From Proteobacteria bacterium UBA4457 (GTDB lineage Bacteria > Pseudomonadota > Gammaproteobacteria > Ga0077536), in NCBI GenBank assembly GCA_002390205.1, contig DGOV01000074.1, forward strand, positions 18,067 through 82,066: a stretch of DNA of 64,000 nt, in the 5' to 3' direction. Both the position numbers and the translations under genes were made by a program. Below, one piece after another: positions 27,925-35,892 of the stretch. Position 1 is the stretch's first letter, and each line of letters begins with the position of its first letter. The notes below the pieces were generated by a model. The model did not search any database. It had not been told where the DNA came from and saw only the letters and a list, made by a program, of their open reading frames with translations.

Positions 27925-28278
27925 ATGGCACATTTAAAGAAACTTCCTACATACTTTGTCAAAGGCGATCAGCGTAGGTCCGCTTATTTTACAGTTCAGG
28001 CCTCCGAGCTTTTAGCAAAAGGGTTCGTCGAAGAAGGCGAGAAAGCTGCTACAGCGAAACCTATTGAAAGACAGCCTGAAATTATTGTCGAAGCAGGCTC
28101 TACAGCTTACGACACAACTGACGCTCTTCAGGAGCCCCAGTCGGACGGCGAAACACTGGAAGAAATGACCAAAGCAGAACTATTGGATTGGGCTTTAGAT
28201 AACGGAGAAGATTTAAAAAATAACCAACCAAAATCTGAAATCTTTGCTAGATGTAAGGAGATCGAAAATAATCAGTAA
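27925..28278 (+). CDS. Small protein with a HeH/SAP-like C-terminus
   Basis: 117 residues from the internal ATG; the first ten codons of the longer TTG frame look non-coding. The last ~40 residues (M-T-K-A-E-L-L-D-W-A-L-D-N-G-E-D-L then K-S-E-I-F) resemble a HeH/LEM/SAP helix-extended-helix unit, found in small phage proteins near virion genes and sometimes DNA binding. The middle is acidic. The function is not established. Confidence 0.55.
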   Translation: MAHLKKLPTYFVKGDQRRSAYFTVQASELLAKGFVEEGEKAATAKPIERQPEIIVEAGSTAYDTTDALQEPQSDGETLEEMTKAELLDWALDNGEDLKNNQPKSEIFARCKEIENNQ

Positions 28279-28308
28279 GTTTTATTAAAAATACAGCAAA
28301 GGAAAAAA

Positions 28309-28494
28309 ATGAGCCACTTCTCTATTGAGCACAGCATTGGACCTCGATATATTGATGGAGTTAACATCGATGCAGACGTTAATGCTACCGTCGATATTAA
28401 GGTAACAGAGCTGGAGGTATCGGCTGCTGTGACAGGTTTATTCGGGAAGGGATACGAACCAGGTCAGAAAAATAAAGACGGAGGAGACCTATGA
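28309..28494 (+). CDS. Small hypothetical protein
   Basis: 61 residues, preceded by AAAGGA. It contains an alternating V-x-V-D-I-K-V-T-E-L-E-V strand and a polar C-terminus. The stop codon overlaps the start of the next gene (ATGA), so the two are probably co-translated. No family recognised. Confidence 0.6.
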   Translation: MSHFSIEHSIGPRYIDGVNIDADVNATVDIKVTELEVSAAVTGLFGKGYEPGQKNKDGGDL

Positions 28495-28691
28495 TTTCCG
28501 CTACCTGTCATGAATCAAAATGCAAAAAGATACAAAAGGAGGTCCGAGCGCAACTCCTGATTTTTGCAACAGTGAATTACTTATTAGGCTTTGGAACATT
28601 TTTTCTCTTGTTTTACAGTGAGCCGCATCCTTCTTCTGATCTTTTCAAAAACGGGGCAATCCATCCTGTTCTCTTAGTCAAAAGCAAATGA
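28491..28691 (+). CDS. Small membrane protein
   Basis: 66 residues with one clear transmembrane segment (L-L-I-F-A-T-V-N-Y-L-L-G-F-G-T-F-F-L-L-F) after a basic N-terminus with two Cys and one His. It overlaps the previous gene by ATGA. Its place near the lysis region allows a holin or spanin-like role, but no family motif supports one. Confidence 0.55.
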   Translation: MISATCHESKCKKIQKEVRAQLLIFATVNYLLGFGTFFLLFYSEPHPSSDLFKNGAIHPVLLVKSK

Positions 28692-28735
28692 GCAAGATTA
28701 CTCTTATTGTTTTTTCAAGGTAAACTAGTAGTGTA

Positions 28736-29053
28736 ATGACTTTTTTGCTGATGCCTGAGTACGTCCTTAGCGCTATGATAGCTGGGCTTCTTGGCTGGGG
28801 CGGATTTACCTGGAGAAAAGCTGAATCTGCAATCCTGGAGGCTCGGTCTGCGACAGATAAAACTGACAGACTTGAACTAAAGGTTGCTGAAAACTACCTA
28901 ACAAAAAAAGAGTTTGAGCACTCTATGGATCGTTTATTCAAAACACTCGCAAGATTCGAAGAGAAGCTCGACTATCATGTATACGAGCAGGATCAAACCA
29001 TTAATCGTCTGCGTTCTCAGCTTTCTAAGAATAACGACGGAAACCTATTTTGA
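28736..29053 (+). CDS. Membrane-anchored coiled-coil protein, holin or spanin candidate
   Basis: 105 residues. An N-terminal membrane segment (residues 8-26) is followed by an amphipathic coiled coil with L-T-K-K-E-F-E and R-F-E-E-K-L-D-Y-H-V. Small proteins of this design are common in cyanophage genomes near lysis or virion genes. GGTAAACT lies just upstream and may be its promoter. The function is inferred only from topology. Confidence 0.6.
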   Translation: MTFLLMPEYVLSAMIAGLLGWGGFTWRKAESAILEARSATDKTDRLELKVAENYLTKKEFEHSMDRLFKTLARFEEKLDYHVYEQDQTINRLRSQLSKNNDGNLF

Positions 29054-29074
29054 ATTGCTTCGCGTAACTTTCCT

Positions 29075-29395
29075 ATGGCTGCAAAGAAAAGGAAAACAGC
29101 GGACTTTTATAAGTCCAACCCAGAGTCATACAAGAAAAAGCTTGCCTATGACGCAAAGTATAACTCTTCATTATCTAAGAAAAAATATCGAGCTGAACTA
29201 GCTAAAGAGCGAAGAGCTCGCGGCATTATGGGAAAAGGAGGTCCTGATGTTTCTCATGCTAAAGGCGGTAAATTCAAGCTTGAAAATCCTTCAGCGAATC
29301 GCGCTCGAAATGGTCACGGCAAAAACAAACGATTAGCCGAAGGAGGGACTAGACGCAAGTCAAAGCCTGGATATAAGCCTCGGGGTAAAAAATAA
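29075..29395 (+). CDS. Very basic phage protein, DNA-binding or virion candidate
   Basis: 106 residues, over a quarter Lys or Arg. It holds the pattern Y-K-K-K-L-A-Y-D-A-K-Y-N then K-K-Y-R-A-E-L, then G-P-D-V-S-H-A-K-G-G-K and R-N-G-H-G-K-N-K. Similar small basic proteins of unknown function are frequent in cyanophages and pelagiphages (from memory). It is the first of a run of five basic genes and overlaps the next by one base. Nucleic acid binding is inferred from charge. Confidence 0.65.
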   Translation: MAAKKRKTADFYKSNPESYKKKLAYDAKYNSSLSKKKYRAELAKERRARGIMGKGGPDVSHAKGGKFKLENPSANRARNGHGKNKRLAEGGTRRKSKPGYKPRGKK

Positions 29396-29778
29396 TGACT
29401 ACTTCAAAGAAGACAAAGCCCGAACTGTGGTCCAGGAAAGTTTCTGCGGCTAAAAATAAATTTGGCAAATGGTCCGCTCGCGCTGCTCAGTGGGCCACCA
29501 AAGAGTATAAGAAGGCTGGAGGTAGATACAAAGGAGTCAAGTCTTCAGGTAATTCTTTAAGTAAATGGACGAAACAAAAATGGCGCACTCGCGATGGTAA
29601 ACCTGCTAAAAGGAGTGGAGGCACAGCTCGTTATCTACCCGATAAAGCCTGGAAGGGTTTAAGTAAATCCGAAGCAAGAGCTACTGATGCCAAAAAGCGT
29701 CAAGGTGGTCGCAAAGGTAAGGGAACAGTCTCCAACACTCGGAAAGCTATGAAAGCCAGTAAACGCGCAAGGAACTAG
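29395..29778 (+). CDS. DUF5872-like basic protein
   Basis: 127 residues, strongly basic. The order of motifs matches what I recall of DUF5872: W-S-A-R-A-A-Q, then Y-K-K-A-G-G-x-Y, then N-S-L-x-K-W, R-Y-L-P-x-K-A-W and finally a K-G-x-x-x-V-S-N-T-R tail. This family occurs in phages and large viruses without a known biochemical role. It overlaps the previous gene by one base. A structural or nucleic-acid-binding role is inferred. Confidence 0.65.
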   Translation: MTTSKKTKPELWSRKVSAAKNKFGKWSARAAQWATKEYKKAGGRYKGVKSSGNSLSKWTKQKWRTRDGKPAKRSGGTARYLPDKAWKGLSKSEARATDAKKRQGGRKGKGTVSNTRKAMKASKRARN

Positions 29779-29782
29779 TCTT

Positions 29783-29902
29783 ATGCCTCTGATCAACGGT
29801 AAAGAGTTTCCCTACACTAAGAAGGGCAAAGCCGCAGCCAAGAAAGCCGCGGCAAAAAAAGCCACAGCTAAAAAGACTTCAACAAAGAAAGGGGGGAAAT
29901 GA
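29783..29902 (+). CDS. Tiny Lys-Ala-rich (histone-H1-like) peptide
   Basis: 39 residues. A short conserved head (P-L-I-N-G-K-E-F-P-Y-T) is followed by K-K-A/A-K-K repeats to the end, like the tail of histone H1. Peptides of this head-plus-Lys/Ala design are common in marine phages. The stop overlaps the next start. It is probably DNA or RNA binding, packaged with the genome or bound to host nucleic acid; not shown. Confidence 0.65.
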   Translation: MPLINGKEFPYTKKGKAAAKKAAAKKATAKKTSTKKGGK

Positions 29903-30195
29903 TGGCTGGTAACAAAAAAGACTCTAGGCTTGCTAAGAATAACTTGTCTGGTTTCAATAAGCCGAAAAGAACTCCAGGCCATCCAAAAAAAAGTCACGTC
30001 GTTCTTGCAAAAGAAGGCAGCCGAATCAAGCTAATTCGTTTCGGAGAACAAGGAGCCAAGACAGCAGGCAAGCCAAAGAAAGGAGAATCTGCTAGGATGA
30101 AAGCTAAAAGAAAAAGCTTTAAAGCTCGTCATGGGAAAAATATAGCTAAAGGTAAAATGAGTGCAGCCTACTGGGCTAATAAATCTAAATGGTAA
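29902..30195 (+). CDS. Basic conserved phage protein (DUF6321-like)
   Basis: 97 residues; the second of two adjacent ATGs is chosen for better spacing from the GGGGGG site. It contains K-E-G-S-R-I-K-L-I-R-F-G-E-Q-G and K-x-K-A-K-R-K-S-F-K-A-R-H then A-K-G-K-M-S-A-A-Y-W-A-N-K. This is a well-conserved family in marine phages and some other viruses (family name from memory). The function is unknown; the charge suggests nucleic acid contact. Confidence 0.65.
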   Translation: MAGNKKDSRLAKNNLSGFNKPKRTPGHPKKSHVVLAKEGSRIKLIRFGEQGAKTAGKPKKGESARMKAKRKSFKARHGKNIAKGKMSAAYWANKSKW

Positions 30196-30214
30196 CACTT
30201 CAAAAAGGAACACT

Positions 30215-30430
30215 ATGCCGTTAACATCTATCACCTCAAAAGCTACCATGTACAACAGCAAAAAAGACGCTACCAAGGGAAGCACTGCAAAAAAAAGCAC
30301 CGCTAAAGGCAAACGAGTCTTGAAAAACGCTCCAAAAAGAGGTTCCGCAAAAAAGCGTAGTCCTGAATTCTTGAAAGGTATAGAAGAACTTAAGAAGCGG
30401 GCTGCGAGTCTAAAAGCTAAGAGCAAGTGA
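30215..30430 (+). CDS. Basic Lys-rich small protein
   Basis: 71 residues from the ATG with AAAAAGGA upstream; an earlier in-frame ATG would run through the end of the previous gene. Lys, Ala, Ser and Thr dominate, with K-K-S-T-A-K-G-K-R and a helical L-K-K-R-A-A-S-L-K-A-K end. It is the last of the basic cluster and its stop overlaps the GTG start of the next gene. Confidence 0.6.
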   Translation: MPLTSITSKATMYNSKKDATKGSTAKKSTAKGKRVLKNAPKRGSAKKRSPEFLKGIEELKKRAASLKAKSK

Positions 30431-30657
30431 CAACTAGGCCTCCTTATCAGAAGCAAAGCATAGCATTTGTTCTACTTGGCGTTTTAATGGTATTTCACCT
30501 TGGTTTTTTGGGGCTTACGGCTAAATACTGCGGGAGCACCTTGGCTGATAAGGAGCCTTCAGAGCAATGCAGTCGCTCAACCGAAAGCTTTCAGAGGGCT
30601 TCGGAGACTTATGTAGCCATCCTTTTAGCCCTCATGGCTCCCACACCCGGCCAATAG
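30427..30657 (+). CDS. Small two-helix membrane protein, holin candidate
   Basis: 76 residues from a GTG that overlaps the previous stop (GTGA). One strong hydrophobic segment (residues 12-32) and a second shorter one near the C-terminus (Y-V-A-I-L-L-A-L-M-A) are separated by a charged loop with two Cys. Size, topology and position 0.7 kb before the endolysin gene fit a holin, but no family signature supports it. Confidence 0.5.
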   Translation: MTTRPPYQKQSIAFVLLGVLMVFHLGFLGLTAKYCGSTLADKEPSEQCSRSTESFQRASETYVAILLALMAPTPGQ

Positions 30658-30661
30658 CCAT

Positions 30662-30859
30662 TCAAGCCCAAGGCCATCCCAGTTCGACGTCTCCTTTCCA
30701 TAGCTCTGGGTCAACAGGGTTGACTGCTACAAATTCACGAAAAATTCGCTGCATTTCTTCTAGAGAAATCTCCAATTGATTTGCCATAAGCTTGACATTG
30801 CTTTGTCCCTTGAATAAGACCTGACATGCTTCAAGGTTCGTGATCTTCGGTAAGCTCAT
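30662..30859 (-). CDS. Small hypothetical protein, leftward cluster
   Basis: 65 residues, mostly helical with a possible helix-turn-helix-like middle (K-L-M-A-N-Q-L-E-I-S-L-E-E-M-Q-R-I). It overlaps the gene upstream of it on the same strand, as expected for a translationally coupled leftward cluster. It is convergent with the plus-strand gene ending 5 bases away. No family recognised. Confidence 0.5.
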   Translation of the reverse strand: MSLPKITNLEACQVLFKGQSNVKLMANQLEISLEEMQRIFREFVAVNPVDPELWKGDVELGWPWA

Positions 30860-31139
30860 AGGTTAAACCCATCACTCCGCCGAGCGGAGTTTCTCCTTGT
30901 TCCTGTTCCCAGTATACTGGGCTGACCATTTCGACTGGCTTCGAATTCAACTCTTTGATCTGCCGATCAACCTCATTCATGGTTGATTGCGTACGGAACT
31001 CAACCCAAACGTCAAACCATCTATCATGGATTTTCCTCAGCCAGGTATTTGTTCGGTAAAGGCCCCGGTCCCAAAAGCGACGAATCACTTCTACCACTAG
31101 GGCCATCGTGACCTTTTCGAGGGTCATTCTTTTATTCAT
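30831..31139 (-). CDS. Hypothetical helical protein, leftward cluster
   Basis: 102 residues, rich in Trp and Arg in the N-terminal half (R-F-W-D-R-G-L-Y-R-T-N-T-W-L-R-K-I-H-D-R-W) and acidic at the C-terminus. Its ATG overlaps the stop of the upstream 48-residue membrane peptide by 8 bases. No known domain. Co-transcription with the two neighbours is likely. Confidence 0.5.
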   Translation of the reverse strand: MNKRMTLEKVTMALVVEVIRRFWDRGLYRTNTWLRKIHDRWFDVWVEFRTQSTMNEVDRQIKELNSKPVEMVSPVYWEQEQGETPLGGVMGLTYELTEDHEP

Positions 31140-31278
31140 CTTTTTCTGGACTGCGAGGAAAGACTTCCCTCAGAACTTCGATAATCTCCTGAACCACTCC
31201 ATTCCCTTTCAAGGGAGTGTAGGGAAGAATTTCAGAAAGAACAAGCAATAGCAATGCGGCAGCGGCTGTGAATTCCAT
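31132..31278 (-). CDS. Small membrane peptide, possible holin-like
   Basis: 48 residues. An Ala/Leu-rich membrane segment (residues 4-16) is followed by S-E-I-L-P-Y-T-P-L-K-G-N-G-V-V-Q and an amphipathic helix. I recall many phage lysis regions encoding small proteins with the same L-S-E-x-L-P-F head and N-G-V-V-Q tail. CGGAG lies before the ATG and a good extended -10 sits 25 bases upstream. It probably inserts in the inner membrane; a lysis role is inferred. Confidence 0.55.
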   Translation of the reverse strand: MEFTAAAALLLLVLSEILPYTPLKGNGVVQEIIEVLREVFPRSPEKDE

Positions 31279-31302
31279 GGCTTTACTCCGATGTACTCAA
31301 TT

Positions 31303-31311
31303 ATATTACCA
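31303..31311 (-). promoter_or_regulatory. Extended -10 promoter for the leftward cluster
   Basis: On the minus strand TGGTAATATAATTG gives TG-n-TAATAT and an overlapping TATAAT, the best -10-like sequence in this intergenic stretch, placed just upstream of the 48-residue membrane peptide. Confidence 0.5.
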
Positions 31312-31364
31312 TCTAACACGATAAGATTGAATAGGCAGCCTACATCATTCTTTTCAGGGATTAG

Positions 31365-32528
31365 ATGAAAACCTCCGACACAGGCCTTTCTCTTATAAAG
31401 GAATTCGAAGGACTTCGTTTAACTTCGTATTATTGTTCAAGTGAAGAATTGACTGTGGGATATGGCAAAACAGGGCCTGAGGTCTACGAGGGAATGACTA
31501 TAACAAAATCTCAGGCTGAAACTTTTCTCCTCGAAGATGTTACTTATTTCGAAAAAGCTGTTAACGATCTGGTCGACGTCGACTTAACTCAAAACGAGTT
31601 TGATTCTCTGGTCTCATTTTCTTTCAACTGCGGAGTGTCTTCTTTGAAGGAGTCTACTTTGTTGCGTAGATTAAACGCTAATGAAGAAAAAAATTGCGTT
31701 TTTCGCGAGGAACTCCCTAAGTGGATTAATGGCAATGATGGACCCGTTCCTGGTTTAATAAGAAGAAGGGCTGCCGAATTGGAGCTAGCCATCACCGAAC
31801 AAGGAGATCTTGACTCTACGTTTATTGAAAATGCTATAAAATACTATCAGGGGCTCAGCCATCAGACTAAAGCTTTTGTTGATTTATGGGAGGCGTCTTC
31901 AGAAGAGGACCGGAATGTTTTCGTCAAGACTTACCGTGATCAACCTAAAGGGAAGCCTGCCTTAATAGCGAAGCAGTCTAAAAAGCTTTTTCCTTTGGGT
32001 GTGCCCTATTTCTATCAGCATGACTCCGAGACAGCTAATGGTGGACGAATGTGCTTTACATCATCAATGGCGATGGCCCTGGACTATATTGACCCCGAAA
32101 AAATAGACGGAGATGATGACTGGTATTTGAGCATAGTATTATACTATGGAGATACAGTATCTAGTGAGGCACAAATCAAGGCAGCTAAATCGCTGGGTTT
32201 TGATGCTAAGTTTAAAATGGATGGAAGGGAAGAAGACCTTTGCGATTTGCTTGACAATGGAATTCCTGTTCCTATTGGCATCTTGCATCATAGTCATATT
32301 GACTCTGGCCCAAGCGGTGGAGGACATTGGATCTGTCTTATAGGTTACGATGAAACATATTTTTACGTGCATGATCCGGCGGGAGAACTTGACTTAATAA
32401 ATGGAGGCTACAGTTCTTCTTTTTCTTCAGGCAAAAACTTGCGCTATACTAGGAAAAATTTAATGAAAAGATGGTTGATCTCCAATAATCACGACGGATG
32501 GTACGTTGATCTTTCTTATTTTAGGTAG
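31365..32528 (+). CDS. Modular endolysin: GH24 muramidase plus C39-like peptidase
   Basis: 387 residues. Residues 1-145 are a T4-type lysozyme with the catalytic pattern Glu15-x8-Cys24-x5-Thr30, where Cys takes the usual Asp position. The A-L-V-S-F-x-F-N-C-G core is seen as L-V-S-F-S-F-N-C-G. After a helical linker, residues about 212-387 resemble a C39-family papain-like peptidase: Cys230 in R-M-C-F-T-S-S-M-A-M-A, His321 in G-H-W-I-C-L-I-G-Y and Asp337 in H-D-P-A-G. It would cut both glycan and peptide parts of the wall. No signal peptide is seen, so export would need a holin. Confidence 0.8.
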   Translation: MKTSDTGLSLIKEFEGLRLTSYYCSSEELTVGYGKTGPEVYEGMTITKSQAETFLLEDVTYFEKAVNDLVDVDLTQNEFDSLVSFSFNCGVSSLKESTLLRRLNANEEKNCVFREELPKWINGNDGPVPGLIRRRAAELELAITEQGDLDSTFIENAIKYYQGLSHQTKAFVDLWEASSEEDRNVFVKTYRDQPKGKPALIAKQSKKLFPLGVPYFYQHDSETANGGRMCFTSSMAMALDYIDPEKIDGDDDWYLSIVLYYGDTVSSEAQIKAAKSLGFDAKFKMDGREEDLCDLLDNGIPVPIGILHHSHIDSGPSGGGHWICLIGYDETYFYVHDPAGELDLINGGYSSSFSSGKNLRYTRKNLMKRWLISNNHDGWYVDLSYFR

Positions 32529-32551
32529 CCTTTTTCGATTCTTTCATTTCC

Positions 32552-32767
32552 ATGCAACAAGTCGTTTTAAGCTATCTACCTGGATACATGTGGTCGCACG
32601 GGACTCTTCTGTCTACGGGAGCAGCTATTCCGCCTACTCAACACATGGACAAGAAAACTGGGGATATTAAGTTCTACGTTCGTCCTTTGTTTCCTTGTGG
32701 CTCTAGCATTGGAATGTTCATTTCAAAAAAAGGAATCATCAGTGCTATTAAACGAGGGCAAGTCTAA
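32552..32767 (+). CDS. Small hypothetical protein
   Basis: 71 residues, 23 bases after the endolysin stop. It contains G-Y-M-W-S-H-G-T-L and a K-F-Y-V-R-P-L-F-P-C-G-S-S-I-G stretch; no membrane segment. No clear Shine-Dalgarno and no recognised family. It ends exactly where the convergent leftward gene ends. Confidence 0.5.
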   Translation: MQQVVLSYLPGYMWSHGTLLSTGAAIPPTQHMDKKTGDIKFYVRPLFPCGSSIGMFISKKGIISAIKRGQV

Positions 32768-33181
32768 CTATTCTTCGTACTCTAGTCCTTCTATTGATTC
32801 GACAAGAGGTTTAAAGTACGAATGAACTGAGACCGAATCCCACTGACATTCTTCGATCAAGCGAACACCTACCATATTCAAGGCTTCTGAATGATCATCT
32901 GTCCAGCTATCATCTGCTTCTGCGCTTTCTTTGATTCGAATAGCTGCTTGCATTAAAGCTAGCTCTAGCTGAACCTTCAGATGTTCTGTTTCGGACTGCT
33001 CTTCCTTTACTCTGTTCCCATCTACTCGCTTCAGTAGCCACATGCATAGATGAGCATAAGTTACTTTATTGAAAGTAAAAACTTTTACAGTTAAGAAAAT
33101 GAGCAGATTTGCGACAAAGTCAGTAACGCCTGCAAATGCAATACAGCTATGAGCTATAAGGTCATAAAGGTAGGTTTTCAT
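32768..33181 (-). CDS. Hypothetical protein with hydrophobic N-terminus
   Basis: 137 residues. The N-terminal ~50 residues are hydrophobic with one or two possible membrane segments; the rest is acidic and helical (E-H-L-K-V-Q-L-E-L-A-L-M-Q-A-A-I-R-I-K-E). A TGGTAAACT promoter motif on the minus strand lies 22 bases before the start. No family recognised. Confidence 0.55.
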   Translation of the reverse strand: MKTYLYDLIAHSCIAFAGVTDFVANLLIFLTVKVFTFNKVTYAHLCMWLLKRVDGNRVKEEQSETEHLKVQLELALMQAAIRIKESAEADDSWTDDHSEALNMVGVRLIEECQWDSVSVHSYFKPLVESIEGLEYEE

Positions 33182-33202
33182 TGTCTTGATCTTTCTATAA
33201 TC

Positions 33203-33211
33203 AGTTTACCA
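33203..33211 (-). promoter_or_regulatory. Extended -10 promoter overlapping the helicase stop
   Basis: Minus-strand TGGTAAACT contains the TAA stop codon of the helicase gene and precedes the next leftward gene, the same arrangement seen repeatedly on the plus strand. Confidence 0.5.
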
Positions 33212-34891
33212 GTTTGAAGGGCTGTCCGCTGTTTGATTAGTAAAATCCTGCTTGACAGAGCTGAACTTGTAATCCATAGACAGGATCGACTTGTCGACAA
33301 AAGTCTTCAGGCCTGTGATTTTATTACCACGCCACAATGCTTGTCGCCCCCTGGTCTTACAGTGCCAAAACTCAAGATTGCCGGTCCAATGACGATCGTC
33401 CCCACTTCCTTCCATTTCCTTTCTAACGATCCATACTGCATGACTAACATGAGACAAGGCATCAGTTCCTCTAATCTGATCCAACTTTGGAGTTTCTTTC
33501 TGGCTTAGAGAGTCCATTCCCACACGATTCATCTGAGCTAAAACTATTAAGTCAACTTCTAGCTCTTTAGCGGCATTCATTAATTTGTAAGCACGATCTT
33601 CAAGCATACCAGCTTCATTGCTAGGAGCGCCTTTATGGCGAGACAGTACGTGAAAATGATCTATTACAACGCAGCGAAGATCAGGGTTTTTTGCTTTCAT
33701 AGATCGCATTGAATTGATAACTGAATCAACACAAGCCCCCCAAGGGTCTTCTATTAGTATCTTCCCCCCAGCTTCTTGGATGGCTGCAGCGGCCATCATT
33801 AGATTAGCGCTTACCTTCTCGCGATTACCTGAGGGTGAATCTATGTCACCGACTTCAGCCCAATGAGTATTTGGGTTGCATTGATGAGTGGCAGCGGACC
33901 AAAGACGTGCATAAATGGCTGCTTTGTCAAGCTCTGCAGAGATAAAGCCGACAGTTAGTCCCTCTTTTGCAAGGTTGACTGCAGCGAAAACGCCCAAAAT
34001 AGTCTTTCCTACACCAGTACGAGCGGCCAAAGAGAAAAGGCGACCACCCGCTGACTGTCCAGGAACACGAACGCCTCCCTCCATGTCGATATCCATAGCA
34101 GTCATTCCGGTGCTGATAGGTTTAGCCTGCTCCCGAGCGTTCATTATCTGATCGATCAGTGAGACTCGGCCATCCTTAGGACTAACAAGGTCTTCTACTG
34201 CATCGACAGCATTCCCTTGACTCCCTACCGAGCCTCGAAGCATTCCCAGGCAGGTCATTAGCTCCTGTTGTTGGGCTTCAATAGCTTTTTCCAGCTTAGT
34301 ATCCGATTTTATTGCCTGGCCTCCAATATGTTGAGCATCTTTAAATGTTGCTCGTGCTCTCGCTTGACGAAGGAGATCTATAGCAACAGCCCACTCCGAC
34401 TCAGCATCCCCATAAGTACGCATCGTTTCGCGTTGACTTAAGTTGGCAACTGTCTGATTAAAACTTAAAGCTGAGATCGTCGGATTACGAGTAAATGACT
34501 CAATCAACGTTTGAGGATTTATTATTGATGCTCCGTCAGCAGTACCATTGTAAATCATGTCGATTTGAGTGCCAATAGCGCAAAAAGCCTCCGACGACCA
34601 AAGCTGTGTAGGGAGTTCTTGGCCATGTCCAATACCTACGCCACAACGGAGGTCTGCCCATAGCTCTCTTGCCTTTCCTGAAGGGCTAGTCAATATACGG
34701 CAAAGCACGATGGCTTCTTGATCTTGAGTATTGTCTTTCTCTGCCATCGTTGATGGTTGAATCTTCTCGATAATTCGACTAAGGCCTAAGACTGTTTCAA
34801 CTTCGTCCTTTTGGCAGCCAACAATTCGTCCGTCTTCGGCCTCAAGTAGTCCAAGGTCAACAGCTTTCTGTATGTAGAAAGGGAAGGTCAT
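33206..34891 (-). CDS. DnaB-like replicative helicase
   Basis: 561 residues. The C-terminal half is a RecA-type motor: Walker A A-R-T-G-V-G-K-T at about 290-297, Walker B V-V-I-D-H-F-H near 408-414 and the I-R-G-T-D-A-L segment expected after a helicase sensor. The N-terminal ~250 residues are helical, as in DnaB N-domains. It should unwind the phage fork and work with the DnaG-type primase encoded at 46.9 kb. The upstream gene on the same strand is the likely initiator or loader, 10 bases away. Confidence 0.85.
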   Translation of the reverse strand: MTFPFYIQKAVDLGLLEAEDGRIVGCQKDEVETVLGLSRIIEKIQPSTMAEKDNTQDQEAIVLCRILTSPSGKARELWADLRCGVGIGHGQELPTQLWSSEAFCAIGTQIDMIYNGTADGASIINPQTLIESFTRNPTISALSFNQTVANLSQRETMRTYGDAESEWAVAIDLLRQARARATFKDAQHIGGQAIKSDTKLEKAIEAQQQELMTCLGMLRGSVGSQGNAVDAVEDLVSPKDGRVSLIDQIMNAREQAKPISTGMTAMDIDMEGGVRVPGQSAGGRLFSLAARTGVGKTILGVFAAVNLAKEGLTVGFISAELDKAAIYARLWSAATHQCNPNTHWAEVGDIDSPSGNREKVSANLMMAAAAIQEAGGKILIEDPWGACVDSVINSMRSMKAKNPDLRCVVIDHFHVLSRHKGAPSNEAGMLEDRAYKLMNAAKELEVDLIVLAQMNRVGMDSLSQKETPKLDQIRGTDALSHVSHAVWIVRKEMEGSGDDRHWTGNLEFWHCKTRGRQALWRGNKITGLKTFVDKSILSMDYKFSSVKQDFTNQTADSPSNW

Positions 34892-34901
34892 ATAAAAAAT
34901 G

Positions 34902-35831
34902 TCAAGGGAGATAGTAAAGAGCTTTTTGGTTCATCTTCCCGGACCAAAAAACGGGTTTGCCGTCTGCATAATAAACGCGAGCCGTCGTCCTGTCAACTTT
35001 TTCAGATTTTCTTAGAATCGCCTGCTCTTTTTCTTGACCTTCATTCCAGTCAGAAACTTCATGAACTTCAATATTTTGAACGGGAAAGCCTTTAGCAGTG
35101 TACCAGTCCAGAAAATCTGCTTCTTTCCCAGCAAAAGCAGCACTTTTTGCTTCTTTAGTCTGTCCTTGCTTGTAGAGCTTTTCTACACTTTGGAACTTTT
35201 TATCTTCGATCTCTGCCGAATAGCCAAAGATGTTTGAAACTTTAAAAGTTTTAGAAGACCACCAGGTGTCAGCCTTCAAGCCGCGGCAAATAGCCTTAAC
35301 GAAGTCTTCGTAACATTCTCGCCCAATCTTCAATCGTTTGGCTTGAATTTCTACGGCAATCCATGTAGCGGGATTCATAGCGCTGCGTTCTTCTACGTAG
35401 CTTTCAGGTTTAAAGCTGTTCCAAGTCTTAACAAAAACGGCCTTAGCTTCTTTTTCGTTGACTTGATTGACCCGACGAGGCTCAGCCTTCATCTCATCTG
35501 CGATTGTTTGCTCCTTCTTTTCAGCGACCTTCGGTAGCGTCTTCTTGGATATTGGTTCAGACGGAACAACCAAGTGAAGGTCGTCATCTCGCTTAATAAG
35601 TAGTCCAGCCTCTTTCAGATCCTTCATTACTCGAAAAAGAGCCGAGCGATTATAGCCTAGGGTCTCAGCTATCGTCTCTATATTTCTATAGCTTCGAGAG
35701 TACTCTCCATGATCCAAGCTAGCCAACCTAATCCACGCTCTTTCCATCGCTGGACTTAGATTCGCAGCAAAAACAGCATTTGGAACCCTTGTAAAGCTTT
35801 CGGAGGCACTGTCCAGTCGGACTACTCTCAT
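34902..35831 (-). CDS. Replication initiator or loader-like winged-helix protein
   Basis: 309 residues. Residues about 25-95 form a winged helix-turn-helix (A-E-T-L-G-Y-N-R-S-A-L-F-R-V-M-K-D-L-K-E-A-G-L-L then a basic wing), as in phage O-type and DnaD-like initiators. A helical region follows, and the C-terminus ends with small aromatic beta strands. It is upstream of and co-directional with the helicase, and its own promoter region carries iteron-like repeats. It probably binds the origin and recruits the helicase; not demonstrated. Confidence 0.65.
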   Translation of the reverse strand: MRVVRLDSASESFTRVPNAVFAANLSPAMERAWIRLASLDHGEYSRSYRNIETIAETLGYNRSALFRVMKDLKEAGLLIKRDDDLHLVVPSEPISKKTLPKVAEKKEQTIADEMKAEPRRVNQVNEKEAKAVFVKTWNSFKPESYVEERSAMNPATWIAVEIQAKRLKIGRECYEDFVKAICRGLKADTWWSSKTFKVSNIFGYSAEIEDKKFQSVEKLYKQGQTKEAKSAAFAGKEADFLDWYTAKGFPVQNIEVHEVSDWNEGQEKEQAILRKSEKVDRTTARVYYADGKPVFWSGKMNQKALYYLP

Positions 35832-35892
35832 AAAGGTCTAGGTTGAAGTCTTTTCACTCTAGCAGAAGAGTCTCAGAATTGCAACGCTTTTG

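Noticed and set aside
30031..30456. A 141-residue leftward hydrophobic open frame
   Set aside because: It is the reverse of the Lys-rich genes (AAA/AAG codons read as Phe/Leu), giving false membrane-like segments.
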